The translations under genes were made by a program, and so were the position numbers. The notes under the pieces were generated by a model, which saw only the letters and a program-made list of their open reading frames with translations, did not search any database and was not told the DNA's origin. Source: Engraulis encrasicolus (lineage: Eukaryota; Chordata; Actinopteri; Clupeiformes; Engraulidae). Taken from it: a stretch of DNA of 64,000 nucleotides. Positions 21,924 to 35,050 of this stretch are shown here, one piece after another. Positions within the stretch are counted from its first letter, which is position 1. Every line of letters begins with the position of its first letter. The stretch lies in the NCBI RefSeq assembly GCF_034702125.1, contig NC_085867.1:49472163-49536162 (forward strand), in the 5' to 3' direction.

Positions 21924-23046
21924 GTTGTACAACATTAATATCAATCTTCTCAAAGGAAAATATATGGATACCGCATAAGCTTACACTTCATTTATACTGA
22001 AAAGCATTGCATACCATTCAGTTACATAACCATTATCAAATAACATGATGAATACTAAGAAAAACATCACCGGTACTGAAACCGCGGGAATTACACACAG
22101 ATATTGCATAGCACAGTCGTTCAGACCTCTCCCCTCGCACGTGATGGGTGCGTGATCACAAGCATGTGAATTACAGGCAGCTCATTCCAAGCTTTAAACT
22201 TACTCAATTCAACCAAAATATACCCTTTTCACACTAAACACAACAAGTATTAACAAAACAAACTACAATCCTGAAGTTTCACCTAAGTATTTCACAGTGA
22301 TAAGCAATAACACTCAAGTTACATCAGTAGGGAAAATAAGTTACAGGTGGTTGCCTTACCGAGACGATTCAACAGAAACAATACACGACGAAGCGCAGCT
22401 TCTTTCTCTTCAAAACACAAAAAGATTTACAGAGCAGGTCGCTCGGTGGTCCAAAAGGAAACTTAGAAGTAGTTATCATTAACTTAGAATTACTTTTCTA
22501 TCAATATCTAGCTCCAAGGTGGAGCAGAAGAAACGGAATCTTCTCAGCTCAACTGACTAGAACGGCTCCACGGAAAGCTGAATGCGTGGAAACGCATGTC
22601 AAAATAAAAGTCCCATAACGTAACTGTCACAGTAAAAGTTAGGCTATATCAACTATATGTTAATCGTGTTTTTAACAATAACAACCCATCATTCATGAAT
22701 TGCCTTATCAGTATTATCACTATTTATTATCCCATTTTACTATTTATGCTATTTAATCAACCACCTTTTTAATATGCATTTGTCAACTGGGTTACATGAA
22801 CATAGTAAGTTTTGCAGCTAAAAATGCCTGTTTCTGGAAATTAAAAATTGAGGATCATGGAGAAAATCCCCCTTTTCATTTTTTCCATTGATGAAAAATG
22901 CAATGTTTGCTGTCATAATACCTAGAAATTGAAAAGTGCTATTCATGAAAATGGAAATGAAGAATGGGCAGCAGGAATTCTGGAATGAAATAATAGGCCT
23001 AATAATAATAAAATACAGTGCACCTGTGTGTGTATGTGGAACAAGG

Positions 23047-23172
23047 CAGCCATCCGAGTTGGCAGCAGAAATACACTCATCAGTCCAGGCAATACTTTCT
23101 CTAGTCTTGTATTGTAAAAAATGTAGGCCTGGTCTGATGAGTCTTTATATCTGCTGCCAACTCGGATGTTAA
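23047..23172. repeat. Hairpin made from a Tc1-like fragment
   Basis: The arms share catccgagttggcagcag and ctcatcag-ccaggc on either side of a short loop, giving a stem of roughly 50 bp. The right arm reads WSDESLYLL, similar to the Tc1 catalytic block, so it probably arose by inverted duplication of a transposon piece. Confidence 0.6.
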
Positions 23173-23329
23173 AGTGATACTGTCCCATGTTTGGAAATGA
23201 GCTCGTATTACACTTCCCCTTGAGTTAAGTTATTGGGTTTTACCTTTCTCCTGTACTTCCTGCCGTTCTCTGACTACAGCAGTGCAAATTTTATCTCCAT
23301 GCTAGCAATTAACACCGAGTCCTATGAGA

Positions 23330-23990
23330 ACAGTTTTCCCTTCTTTACCTGGTAACTGAATATTGGTAATTTGGTAACAGTGTAGATGTACTTACATGAT
23401 ATGAAGTTTAATTGCTTGGTAAGAAATTGGTAATACTTTGGTAAGAGCGTTCGCTTTATTGTAGGCCTACAGTTTCCCCTTCTTTACCTGGTAGCCAAAC
23501 TGAATATCTGTAACTCGGTAACAGTGCAGAAACTTACCATGTACTTACATGATACATGAAATAAGTTTAATTGCTTGGTAAGAAATTGGTAATACTTTGG
23601 TAAGAGCGTTCGCTTTACTTTACAGTACAGTTTCCCCTTCTTTACCTGGTAACTGAATATCTGTTACTTGGTAACAGTGCAGATACTTACCATGTACTTA
23701 CATAACAATTTTATTTTCTTGGTAAGAAATTGGTAATACTTTGGTAAGAGCGTTCGCTTTACTTTACAGTACAGTTTCCCCTTCTTTACCTAGTAACTGA
23801 ATATCTGTAACTCGGTAACAGTGCAGAAACTTACCATGTACTTACATGATTTATGAAACAAGTTTAATTGCTTGGTAAGAAATTGGTAATACTTTGGTAA
23901 GAACATTCGCTTTACTTTACGGTACAGTTTCCCCTTCTTTACCTGGTAAATAAATATATGTTACTTGGTAACAGTGCAGAAACCTACCAT
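23330..23990 (-). repeat. 152-bp tandem array, right arm
   Basis: About five units of the same 152-bp repeat in inverted orientation, with the core read as ccccttctttacctggta on the plus strand. Fewer units than in the left arm, so the arms have changed copy number independently. Confidence 0.9.
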
Positions 23991-24941
23991 GTACTTACCA
24001 AACACTTTTGACTCAACGGCTACAAGAATGAAGATAAAGCCCAATGGCAATGTGTGACACCAGCAATTGTTTTGTCAGGTAAGTAGGCCTACCACATTTA
24101 CCCATGCAATAAATGGGTAGGCCTATGTATGGTGATAAACACAGTAACTACAATGAAATACTGTTCCTTGTAAGTTCTGACTTTGGAGTTGTGTAATTAC
24201 CATCCAGAGCATCACATTAACCTAGTAATTAAATGTGGTATTGCTGTAAAACAAACAGGCAAATAGGTAGTAGGCCTACTTTCATCCTTTGTTAAATTGC
24301 CATCAAACAATAATTACCCAGAAATTACAGCGTATACTTTCGTAGTAATTCACGAGATATTTTCTTCTCAATTACATAGCATCTACTAGTAACCCCCCTT
24401 TTAAATTTTAGATACCATATAATTCCTCTCTGTGACCCAATTGTTACCCAGAAAATACACAGTGTAAGTTTCATGGTAAGTTTTGAGGTTTTTCCCTCTA
24501 ATTACATAGTATTTACATCGTAATTACCCCTTTTTACATTCTAGGTACCATGTAACTTCTCTCTGTTACCCAGTTGTCACCCAGAAAGTACATAGTAAAT
24601 ACTGTACCGTAGAGAGAAGTTACATGGTACCTAGAATGGAAAAAATTACGATGTAAATACTATGTAATTACAGGGGAAAACTCAAAACTTACCAAGAAAC
24701 TACACTGTGTATTTTCTGGATAACAATTGGATAATTTCTCTCTGTTACCCATTTGTTACCCAGAAAATACACAGTGTAGTTTCATGGTAACTTTTGAGTT
24801 TTTTCCCCCTGTAATTACACAGTATTTACATCGTAATTACCCTCTTTTTACATTCTAGGTACCATGTAATTTCCCTCTGTTACCCAGTTGTTACCCAGAA
24901 AGTACATAGTAAATACTGTACCGTAAAATAAAGCGTTACCG

Positions 24942-25604
24942 CAAATTCATTAGGCTATTTATTCTTTTTATGACTCTTCCTACTTCCTGGAGCTGTTCTC
25001 ACACAATTTAATTAGGCATGTCGTTATCCGCTGAATCGGTGCGTGCTGGTGAATATGAGCATATTAATATGCCGTCAACATCGTCTAAAATATTCCATAT
25101 GGTAATAAATGTTGCCAACACATTTGCGCTTCTTCACCACTCTGTGCTATGGTTATCTGATATGAACAAGAGAGAGAGAGAGAGTGAGAGAGAGAAAGAG
25201 AGTGTGTGTGTATGTGTATGTGTACGTGTAGGCCTATGTGTGCGCGCCCGTGTGTGCGCTTGAGTGAATGTGTATTGAGAGAGAAAGAGAGAGAGAGAGA
25301 TATCATATATATATATATACACAGTTTTTTAAATCCTTCTGGATTATGGGTTATTGGGTCATTGATCTCTCAATACAAACCTGAACATGCGCTACCAAGT
25401 ACAGCAAGCGCTGTATAGCGAGCGCTCCCAAGTGCCACCCGGCGGTTGTTTGGGTACACTGCAGCTAGGCCCGGTACGTACCGAGGTGGATGACGTGGCA
25501 TTACCTCGGTAAAGGGTGTGCATTGTAGGGGGACCGACTGTATGTATGTATGCATGTATGTATGTATATGGCTATAGGAAATACACTTTATAGCCCAGGC
25601 TCTG

Positions 25605-25663
<59 letters not shown>

Positions 25664-25688
25664 ATTGTAGGCCTATATGTCTTTATGT
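24942..25688 (+). other. Microsatellites and short inverted-duplication block
   Basis: Holds (GA)n/(GT)n repeats at 25,169-25,310 and a (GT)n run at 25,609-25,661. The piece from about 25,556 (tatggctataggaaatacac) to 25,688 matches, inverted, the sequence at about 52,370-52,540 around the (CA)n run. It is a surviving fragment of arm 1 between two insertion blocks. No gene is seen. Confidence 0.65.
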
Positions 25689-25826
25689 AAGGGTTAACGT
25701 TCGGCGAGAAGGTCGCTACCGTGGAATAGCAGCACGACAGAGAGAATCTTTAGACCCCGACGTCTTGTTCTCTCTGAAGTGCTGCTATTCCACAAAGCGA
25801 CCGACTCGCCAAAAGTTAACCCGCTT
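25689..25826. mobile_element. Fold-back MITE
   Basis: About 140 bp with inverted arms: gggttaacgttcggcgag… on the left pairs with …ctcgccaaaagttaaccc on the right, and GTGGAATAGCAGCAC recurs inverted near the centre. It sits exactly where homology between the two arms is interrupted. Confidence 0.65.
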
Positions 25827-26356
25827 ATTATATGGATAGGCATATACTTAAAGTGTATATCTCAGGTTAATTTTTATTCAAAATAATGGACTTCCTTTGA
25901 TAGTTCTACCACTTGAACAATTATCCATCATTTTTTTCATGCAACAGGACATCAGAAAATGAAATATAATGAGGAAAAGTGTGTATTTTCAGTAACATGT
26001 TCAAAGAATTCTAATCTATTGTGTGACGTCAGGCGAGGCCATTCAGTAGCCCGCAGTAGCGGTAGCCCTGCATTCTGTACGGTGTGTGATTGAATTATGC
26101 CGTACGGGTATGAAATAAATATCATTGGCAATATTATATCATGACCGCTACAGGGTGCCATGTGACCGTGAGGCAGTAAAAACCCGTGTTCGAACTATGC
26201 CAAAAAAATAAAATAAAATAAAAAATGGGGGGGGGTTACGATTGCGCTTGCCTCAAAGTGCGAGTCTCGAAAGCTTGAATTTGGAGAAGTAGGCCTACCA
26301 TGTGATTTCAAATTTCAAGTAGGCCTAGGCCTACACTACAAATTACCAGACATTGT

Positions 26357-29300
26357 CAGGGGTGATAGTGAAAAAAAATCCTGAGCCTGAACTTTTTTCC
26401 TGGTCGGGGAGGGGGGGCCGGGGGACGACGGGACATACTGCATATGAGACGTAATGTAGGCCTTATTATTATTCAAACACATTATTCAAACATTTAAGAT
26501 AATGTTTTCATTTTTGCATTATTTCTATAGTGTTATTCACGAAAACACAGATCATTTCCCTGTTGGTAGGCTACAGCACTTGGCTGAAAGAAACTGACCA
26601 CCACGTTCAATTCTAGCTGTAAAAACGAATACCAACGTATGCAGTTAGAAATGCATTCTAGGCTTGTGATGTTGCACTAAAGTTATTGAGGTGGGTATTG
26701 AACCAATGCAACATTTCAACACCAGAATGCATTTCTGAAAACATGGTGCATTATTTACCACATTGAATTAACTGAAAGCTACATATGTAGCAGCCATACC
26801 AAGACAGGTCAGTAGGAGGCAATACTACTCCAAAGTACAGTAACTACACTCTGTCCAAAATAGAGGAGGTGATTACCAATTAATTGAGCAATACTTTTAA
26901 ATGACATGACATTTGCTGCAAGCTGATAAGTTTCATTTTCATTGGGACATTGCTCATATAACTTGTATAGGCTACTGGACATACGTTTAGATAGCCTACT
27001 CGTGGCCCCATGGTCTACCTATAACCACAGATTGTTTAAGGGCTGTGCTATAACCCCTGCCTTTCCGTTGTAGGGAAACGCCCTTTAATTACCGGTACAT
27101 GATATTTAGGGCACAAGCGCATGATTGGCTACATGCAGGCCCACGTTCACATCGCATATTTCGACTCCACGGATGACAGAAACCAGTGGTTATTACGGAC
27201 AGGACAGTATATCAGAGACGTGCGCTCAGGGTAGGCAGGGTAGGCACTGCCTACCCTAGGATAAATTTCTTAAAAATAAAAAACTAACACATGTTTTAAA
27301 AACTATTCTTGAGAGTTCACATGCATAACAAAAACATTAATTTATAAATTAGCTGTTAAAAGTAGGCTACAGTAACCGGAGACCGATCAAAACCCCAAGT
27401 TGTCGCACGAAGCAAAGCGCTCAGGCTTGGACAGGTTGCCATGGGAACGCGTCGTGCAGCCTTGGCTGGTAGGTGAAGGCTCAGCTTTCGAATGCCAGGC
27501 AGAGCCAGGGTAGGCACGCTTTGACTCTGCCTATCTTGCCCTCAACGCTGTCAATGTAGAAGTTGGCGCATGCGTATTATCTATCACAGAGACTGTCAAT
27601 GGAGAGCAAAAGCAGAGCTTTTCGCGATGGCGGGAATACTTAAGCCAATCACAGCTGCCAACATGAAAAATTGTTACAATTCAGGAAGCCTTCGTGCTTA
27701 AAGTATGATAGCAACAACAGCTAGCAAGCTACGGCTTGTTCAAACTCTAGCCGTACAGAAAACATGGCAGTCTTTGGCGTTTTGCCTTTATTACAAAAAA
27801 ATCCGAGAAGTAGCAAGAAAGATGGTTCAGATGACAGGCAATAGCTGAGCCGTTTGCAATCGCTGCATTGTGGAAATATTCAACATCAGATGGGTAGCAG
27901 CTTCAAGTAGTTTGAACACACTGGGACAAAATATCTTCATCATGTCAACCACCCCGGGCTTTTAATGGAACTAACTTGCATGGAAAACATACTCGTGATT
28001 CTGCTTTAAGGTAAGATTCATCTAATTATTAAGCTGTGGGTAGCCAAATTTTAACATGAACATGCTCAAGTTTGTCGTGGTGCCTTTTGTTGATGGGTCA
28101 GGGAGGTGTTGACATTGAAGATTGGTTGTGCTGTGGACACGAATAGACTATGTGTGTGTTATTATGGACGCGAGATTGTTTTTTGAGCGTACGACATGAC
28201 TTCCTTTTCCTAATTTATTATGATGATGACTTAATACACGATGCGTGAGGTGTGTGGAGCCTGTTAGCAAGTTGACGTGCAGCTGTGTTCTTTTGAAGTG
28301 CGCTGTGTACGAGATCAACATTGGGCTCGAGTGACTGGCATGGGTGCTCACCGCACTCAGAAATTGACTTGATTTGAAACACCTTGCACAAACATAGCTG
28401 AAGTGTTTGAAAATACAATCACGCACAAGAATAAGTCTCAGAAGTGTTTTCGTTGGTTTACTCGATGTAGGCCTACCAGTATTTACTGTCTGAATGCACC
28501 GCCGCTCATGTTTGTTGAGTTCGCAAGCAACCCGCCCCCTTGCCAACTTTCCTTCTTGTCTGCGAGTGTTTGATTAGCAGCACAAAATGCGTCAACGAAG
28601 CAGGAGCTGTTACCTAGGTTGGTTTATTGCTAAATGTTCGTTTCCCCTCACATGCTATGGTGTGATTCACAGTTGGTGAACTAGACATTTTATCTTCTAA
28701 ACAAAGTAGGCTACACTGCCACCCTGCATCCTCCATGTGAAACACCCTGGCATTTGCAACAGAATAAACAGAAGAGGAGCAAAGTCAACTGCTAAAGCCA
28801 AAAGTTAAAGCTTTCCCCCCAAAATGCTGTGATGTTGTAGCTTTCTAAATTATTGTAAAATGTAGGCCTACAGGTCCTTAAATGTGTACAGAGTAGGCTA
28901 TGGGTCCTTGAGCTACCAATTTGGCAATTTGACAAAAAAACAAACAAAAAAGTCTAGCTGGCCTTTTCAACAAATTGAAATTATGCATTTTCACTTATTG
29001 TTTCAGATGTAAGGTCTACAGACAATGTCCAAATGTCTAATAGTTTAGCCTATTTACTTATTTAGTTATTAGAGCTGTGGTGGCTAAGCACTGATGGCAT
29101 TATATCTTATAGCCTACTTTATATTTACAGTATTTAGAGAAACATAGGCCTACTAATTTGTTGCACATTAAAGACCTTATCAGCATACTAGGTGAATAGG
29201 CCTAGTTGCCGATCCAAGCCATACTATTTGTTCAAAGTTTTTAGTCTTTTATAAAGGTTTTTAGCTGATAGTGACTCTCCAGATTTGGTTAAAATGCAGG

Positions 29301-31020
29301 AAATTGCATCTAAGAAATACATTTTTTTCTGGGGGAGGACCCCCAGACCCCGCGCTAAAAAATACACAAAAAATATTTATTTTCTATATTTACTGCCTAC
29401 CCTACCATACCCCTTACTGCACGTCACTGCAGTATATATAGCCTGTGTGACTACTGCGCGACTTTCGCATTGGGTTGTAGTCAATTAAAATACATGAAAA
29501 TCACTCGCGTGTACACACGCCCATTACAATGTACGAGTTGAAAAGATAACAGAAATCAACAAAAACAAAGTCAGGACCGAATTAAGCTACATGAAAATAG
29601 CACAGGGCGTGAAGATAAGATGAACATTCACTGCATGTCTCTAGGTGACACCGTGGTGGCCACATGAACGCAAGCCAAGTATTTGAAGTTCATGAGAGTC
29701 TGATATTGATAATTGCACCCTGCCCGAGAGTAGGGATTAAGTAGCCCAGAGCGTGCAGACAATACAACCTGTGCATCGTGCGTGGAATAACTGGATGCGA
29801 TTAAGGGCTACGACAGGGAGCGCGCGAGAGAGAAAGGCTGTGTGAACCTGTGCGAGGCTGTTTGGGGGTTTTCACAGAGCGCGTTGGTTTAGTCAGCATA
29901 ACTAATATAAACATCTCCCTGAAATCAGTTTGACACGTGGTTTGTCAGGAATGACGCAAAACACCATCCCTCAATCAACAGTAGACCAAAATCCACGAAC
30001 TCAGCTCACACTAGCCTACAAGGGGTGTAGGCTAACTAGGCTTGCCAAACATTAGCGATCCAAGCATTCCATTGTCATTTGGACATGTCGCAATGGTAGC
30101 CGCTATTCCAATGCAGACCACATTTACGCACTACACCTAGAAAAAAAGTATCATGACGGGCATAGCATAGCCTACCGTTTTGAGCATACAGACTTTTTTG
30201 AAAGAACGTCTATCTCCATCAAAGTTTGTCAACATTGCGCAGTCATTTAGCGCACATAAATGAGGAAAATAGACGAACCTATTTCAAACATATACTCTCA
30301 CTGAGCCCGTTTATGCGCATCAACAAGCCGTTTATGTCAGGTTTTTGGAGTAGCCTGCGCAAGGCAAAATCATTCGGGCCCAAGCCAACATGCCACAGTG
30401 GGCAAATTAATAACTAAATGGCCTTACCTTCAAACGTTTTCTTGATCACAGAATTTCACTAGTATTCCACTGACATCCACACGGTTCAACACACCCATCA
30501 CAACTAGCAAGCCATGTGGATTTGTGCTAACAATAGTTGCTAATTTTTATCGGAATCCAAATGGTCTAGACTTGGCCTATAGTACTTTCTTCCGTTTCTT
30601 CAGTATAACGAGATGCCATTTTTGGATTTGCCTCCGTCGACAGTGAAAATATCTGAGAAGGGTAACCAGTAGGGGCCTAGAACTCTCTTTACTGTGCATA
30701 CTGACAGCCAATCTACTTCTCCTTTCACTAGAAGACTGCCGCCAGTGCAGTGGTGAGTGACTCAAGAGCAAGACGTAACAAATTGATACATTTTTCAGTA
30801 AGATGTCGGGATGACACAATTATGGGCTGCTGCTCATTTGGGTTCCTTTCGCGTCTCTTACAACAGGCTGTTGCGCGCTCATTTATTTTCACCATACATT
30901 AATGAAGGCCTACGCGATAGTTTATTATTTTATTAATATTGGGGAAATTATTATTTTATTTTTTTCTACAGCCACGCTACGCCGGATTTCCGGCGCGGCG
31001 CCGGACTGCTATCACCCCTG
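26357..31020. mobile_element. CAGGGGTG-ended transposon with 6-bp duplication, hosting a hAT
   Basis: Ends CAGGGGTGATAG and CTATCACCCCTG are inverted. CATTGT abuts both (26351-26356, 31021-31026), and the alignment does not extend to 8 bp. This fits the hAT6-type groups with 6-bp duplications. A second hAT (27,213-29,429) is inserted inside. No transposase exon was recognised in the remaining ~2.4 kb. Confidence 0.7.
27213..29429. mobile_element. hAT element (2,217 bp)
   Basis: Ends CAGAGACGTGC and GCACGTCACTG with gtagg-rich inverted subterminal sequence. The 8-bp duplication CAGTATAT is exact on both sides (27205-27212, 29430-29437). A short ATG frame at 27,764 could be a residual 5' exon. 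No catalytic transposase domain is seen; the 28,148-28,546 ORF is not supported. Confidence 0.85.
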
Positions 31021-31026
31021 CATTGT

Positions 31027-33515
31027 TAGTATCAACCTTTAGTAGGTCTATCACGCCATTTCAGCATCATGTCCAAGTGGGAAAGAATGTAAACAGCGAC
31101 AAGTAGGCTAATAAATAAATAAAACCGTTTGGGTGAATCATTCGCTCCAAGCTTTTAAACGGCAAGGTGCAAAGCAGTCGGCTGCATTGTAAGAGTGCCA
31201 GAGATTACCGAATTCAAACGACTGCAAAGCAATCTGTCTGGGCACAGCGGAAAGCACCTGTGCGGTCCACACGGCCGTCAGCAGAAAACGAATGAACCTC
31301 CCTTGCATTACGTCCGAGAACATCAGTACACCGTATGTCAAATGGCGCATTTGTCTACTTGTTTCGAGCACCACGTTTCATTGTCATTGCCGCGAGTTTC
31401 TGACAAACCACATAGTTGAGCTGCACAACGTGACACTATCATACACAACATGATGAAGCGCCCCCCTCACGTTTGACATCCTCGGGCCGAAGTCTCATAA
31501 GGGGGTAAAGACCGTGAACATAGTGACACACACTTCACAGTGGTGTTGGTGAAAACGAAACGAAGTTGCCTCCCACGGCCCAAACGCAAAATAATGCCGA
31601 AAATTGAATGCCCCCTCAGTTGTCCTGGCTAGGGCAACTGGCGCGTTATCACCGCTTCTTATTCAATGCAGCAGCACTTTCATTGTACTCGCGCTGCACT
31701 TGTCTCACAATGCAATCAGCTGCGTGCTCCGGGCCAAATAGTCAACTCTCCCACCTTGTGGACACAGAAGGGAACAATTTGAAGAACGCGTTTCAGCAGG
31801 ACGGACAGACATAGCCTACCCATAGAGATGCTGGGACGCATCTAAAAACGTGGATCCAACGCGCGTAGTAGGAAAATAGAGACTGAAAAGATACAACCAA
31901 AAGGCTCTACTCGAAGGCTCCAGCCAACGCTGTTGAAAGATTGTTTGCCTCTCTCCCTGGCCATCTGAATGAGATGCTTTTATCAAACGTCATACCAAAT
32001 CTACATTGGCCTATAGGCTAGTTTTGGTATTTATGTTTGATCTGGCGACTATTGTTGTTTTACTGTCTTGCTTGAATCGCTCTGTTTGGATTACTTGAAG
32101 ACTTTCCATGGATTATCCTGCATCGTCTCAGTGCCGTGAGTAACCTATAAGTAGGCTATATCATCAGGTGAGCTTAGTCACTTTTAGCCGCGAGAGACTT
32201 TTTGGAAGGCTACATTTGCGCCACACAACGTGGATTATTGAAACTGAAGACTTGATTTATTCTATTGGATAATTTCGTTTGGTAGGCCTATAATTACGGT
32301 CAGTGTAGTTTTTTTGTGACACTCGGACTTTTTTTTTTTCAAGGAATATTGGTTAACCGAAATAGTCCCGCCGCCGCGTGGGTTACCTATGCTATTGATT
32401 TGTGATACGCATGTGGGTGACCTTTATTGAAGTTGCATGTAATTCTATAGAACAGTCAAAGGAAATTGAAAATGTGATTTTTACAACAGCGACATGACTC
32501 GGGTGGTATAGGCCTACTTTAGCCTACTGTTTTGCACCTTGGAAAAGTTTGACGCGATTTCAGCACCATGGACAGTCCCTCCCCAGTCGGGCGAATAGCA
32601 CATTTTAGGCTACGCAGATCATTTCCCGTTTGTGCTGTTTGTAATTTAGGTAGCCTATTGCATTTAGCTGACACGATATTGGCAGTTCATTAAACATGAT
32701 TAAAAGCAAGCCCAAAAATATGAAGGGACTAGTAAAAAAAAGAAGCCCATGTCGCATAGTCTAGCCTATAGGTCCAAGCAGAATTTGCAACCCTGCATGA
32801 ATAGCATTTCTACTAAAACTAGTTGGCCAAAAGTTACTAAATCATTTGGAAGTTGTTACAGTGCCCTGCATGAGAAAAACCGCACGATTACAGTTGCGAT
32901 TTCTATTACAGGCCTGCAGGCCACGGCCGTTATATCATTAGTGATCGTCACCTCGCCTATGTAAAATTCCAGGCAAATAAAATTAGAACGTTCACCCATG
33001 GCCTCGCCTGACGCTGTCGCCAGGTTACGGTTAAACCCACATTTGCCACAACAAACAACAAAAATCGTTGTTTAACATCGTTTTTGGAGGGACTTATATA
33101 TGTGGATCATGTATTGAATACAGTTTGTACACATTGATCCAAAGTAGTGTTTAACCTGCGATATACACTTTAAATGATTTACACATGGCGGGGACTTTTC
33201 TTTAGGCCTATTTAATGTTAAGTCTATTATAGTTTTTAATGTCAAAAGATTGTTCCTGCGCAAAACAAAACAGTGCCGTTGTGGAACACCGCTAGGCAAC
33301 AGCTAGGTAGCCAGGACAACAGGTGTTGTCTATCATACTGTAAGCAGCTGATTAGAGTCTTGTTGAAAAGTCGCTTTAGCAGTGAAAAGTCTTGTTGCCA
33401 TTGACAGCGGTCTGTTATAGACCAACCCGTCCGTTATCGAAAAATAACAGACGTGCGAACGTTGGGGAGCCCCGTTGAAATGAATGGAGCATTCAACCGA
33501 TGACGTCACACCATA
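31027..33515. other. No gene seen
   Basis: Unassigned sequence inserted in arm 1 relative to arm 2. Short ORFs (31,138-31,420; 31,608-31,814; 32,749-32,964) have no domain or splice support. The last ~200 bp (gaccaacccgtccgttatcg… gatgacgtcac) look like a transposon terminal region. Confidence 0.4.
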
Positions 33516-34037
33516 TAATAAAACATAATAACATAACATGGCTATTACTTATCAATGGCAATGTGTATAATGCAATATAGCCTAAGGATTATATAGGCTT
33601 ATATAACCAGGGTTGGGGAGTAACGGATTACATGTAACGGCGTTACGGTAAAAGAATACAAAATCAATGTAATTGTAATCCGTTACATTACAAGCAAAAA
33701 AATATGTATTCAGATTAGTTACATTCAGTGGGAATGGGAATTACTTAACAGGATTACAATTCTTGCGAAATTGCGTCTTTGGTCCCTTTTATTTATTTAA
33801 TTATTATATTAACTGATTTATTTATTAATTTATTGTTATGCCGCGACTTGTATGTTGTGATTTTTGGTTTTTCGCCGGAATCATCACCTGTTACGTAATG
33901 ACGACAGTGACAGTAGCATTCCTGACCGACCTACGTTCTCTCAGCCTTGCTTCCCTTCCCTGCTGGTGGGAGTGTTCAATAGTTCGTTGTCGTTGCATCA
34001 ATCACTCAGTCAAAGAAGTACAGAGCAGTCGTGAGCA

Positions 34038-34199
34038 ATGGAGAAAAATGCATTTACCCGGTGGAAATACAATAAACATTTCATTTTCAAGGAAGACAAG
34101 GGCGCCAATATCGATGTCCAGTGCCGGTTGTGCCAACCCAAAGTCAATATCTTGTCAGCGTCGAAAGACACAACGTCTAACTTAAAGAAACACCTCCTG
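34038..34199 (+). pseudogene. hAT transposase BED zinc-finger exon
   Basis: A 54-codon open exon begins ATG and ends at a good donor (CTCCTG|gtaaga). It encodes a tryptophan/lysine-rich start, CRLC, and SNLKKHL, i.e. the C-x2-C ... H pattern of the BED finger used by hAT transposases to bind DNA. No downstream catalytic exon exists before the right end, so the element cannot encode a working transposase. Confidence 0.8.
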
Positions 34200-34541
34200 G
34201 TAAGACTGCTAATATTCAGCATGCATGCAACATGTGCGTCAGCACTTTCAGGTCATACATAGCCTACTCTGGAAAAAAAAAATATCATGGGATGGGGAGG
34301 CTTTTCAAAACATTGGTGTTGTCAAGCCCGTAATGTCCTTGTAGAGCCATTTCATAACAGTCAATTTTTTATTCATTTGTCTTCCCGTTACGATGAATTG
34401 GTACTGGTGTAGGGAAAGTGTAAGTCAGTTTCGAGCTAGCCATCGACTGGCTAACAAGTACAACTTGCAACTAATGATATCCATTAAACTCTGGAAAGTG
34501 TTTGCTTTCTAATTTTCTGTCCCCATAATACTCCATATAGT

Positions 34542-34810
34542 TTACTGTATGGACATTCGTCCAAATGCATTTCCACTCGGTGTTATTGTGCATTTAGCTT
34601 AATCCTGGAAAATATGGTGGTAGATGTAGACAAGCTAGCTGGGCGAACATCCTGGCCAGAGGACATCAGGCAATCTAGCCTGGGTCGGTCAGGTGTTCGT
34701 ACAGATAGCTTGTCTGTATCGATCTAGCACCAATTTTTCCAGGATTAGGCTAAATACACAGTAACACTTCTCTGAGTGGAAATGCATTTTAACGAATGTC
34801 CATACAGTAA
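34542..34810. repeat. Palindrome (secondary MITE) inside hAT
   Basis: The sequence ttactgtatggacattcgt at the left is inverted at the right end, with extended pairing through aatgcatttcca and aatcctgg. The central part is unpaired. Confidence 0.75.
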
Positions 34811-34890
34811 GGCAGTACGAACGCATTAAACAACAACCAGACAGTCGACTGTCATGGACCAAATTTTAAGAGATGATTATCCCCGGATAA

Positions 34891-35050
34891 AGAAATATGG
34901 CGGATACCGAAGCTAATCTACAGTGTGCCCTTGACACTCCTGACTAGTCGCTAGCTAGCATGGACAATTTAAATATGATTATGCACGAGCTAGCTGCTAG
35001 TCGGGGATTTCAAGGGCACACAGATTAGCTTTGGTATCCGCCACATTTCT
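34891..35050. repeat. Second palindrome inside hAT
   Basis: The block agaaatatggcggatacc and the segment agctaatct…gtgcccttga are repeated inverted before 35,050, separated by gctagctag-type sequence. Confidence 0.7.

Larger units (their letters stand above)
16255..24941. mobile_element. Giant fold-back element (8.7 kb) with long inverted arms
   Basis: The ends CGGTAACGCTTTATTTTACG and its reverse complement start inverted arms of about 2.4 kb (16,255-18,655) and 1.6 kb (23,330-24,941). The outer arm parts are themselves repeats of ggtaac/gtattt blocks with internal palindromes. The inner arm parts are tandem arrays of a 152-bp unit. The central loop carries two later hAT insertions and no transposase I recognise, so it is non-autonomous. 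The target duplication is unclear (aaaatt / caaatt flanks). Confidence 0.75.

Noticed and set aside
28148..28546. 132-codon minus-strand ORF in the hAT element
   Set aside because: No BED, RNase H-like or dimerisation motif of hAT transposases; no splice support.
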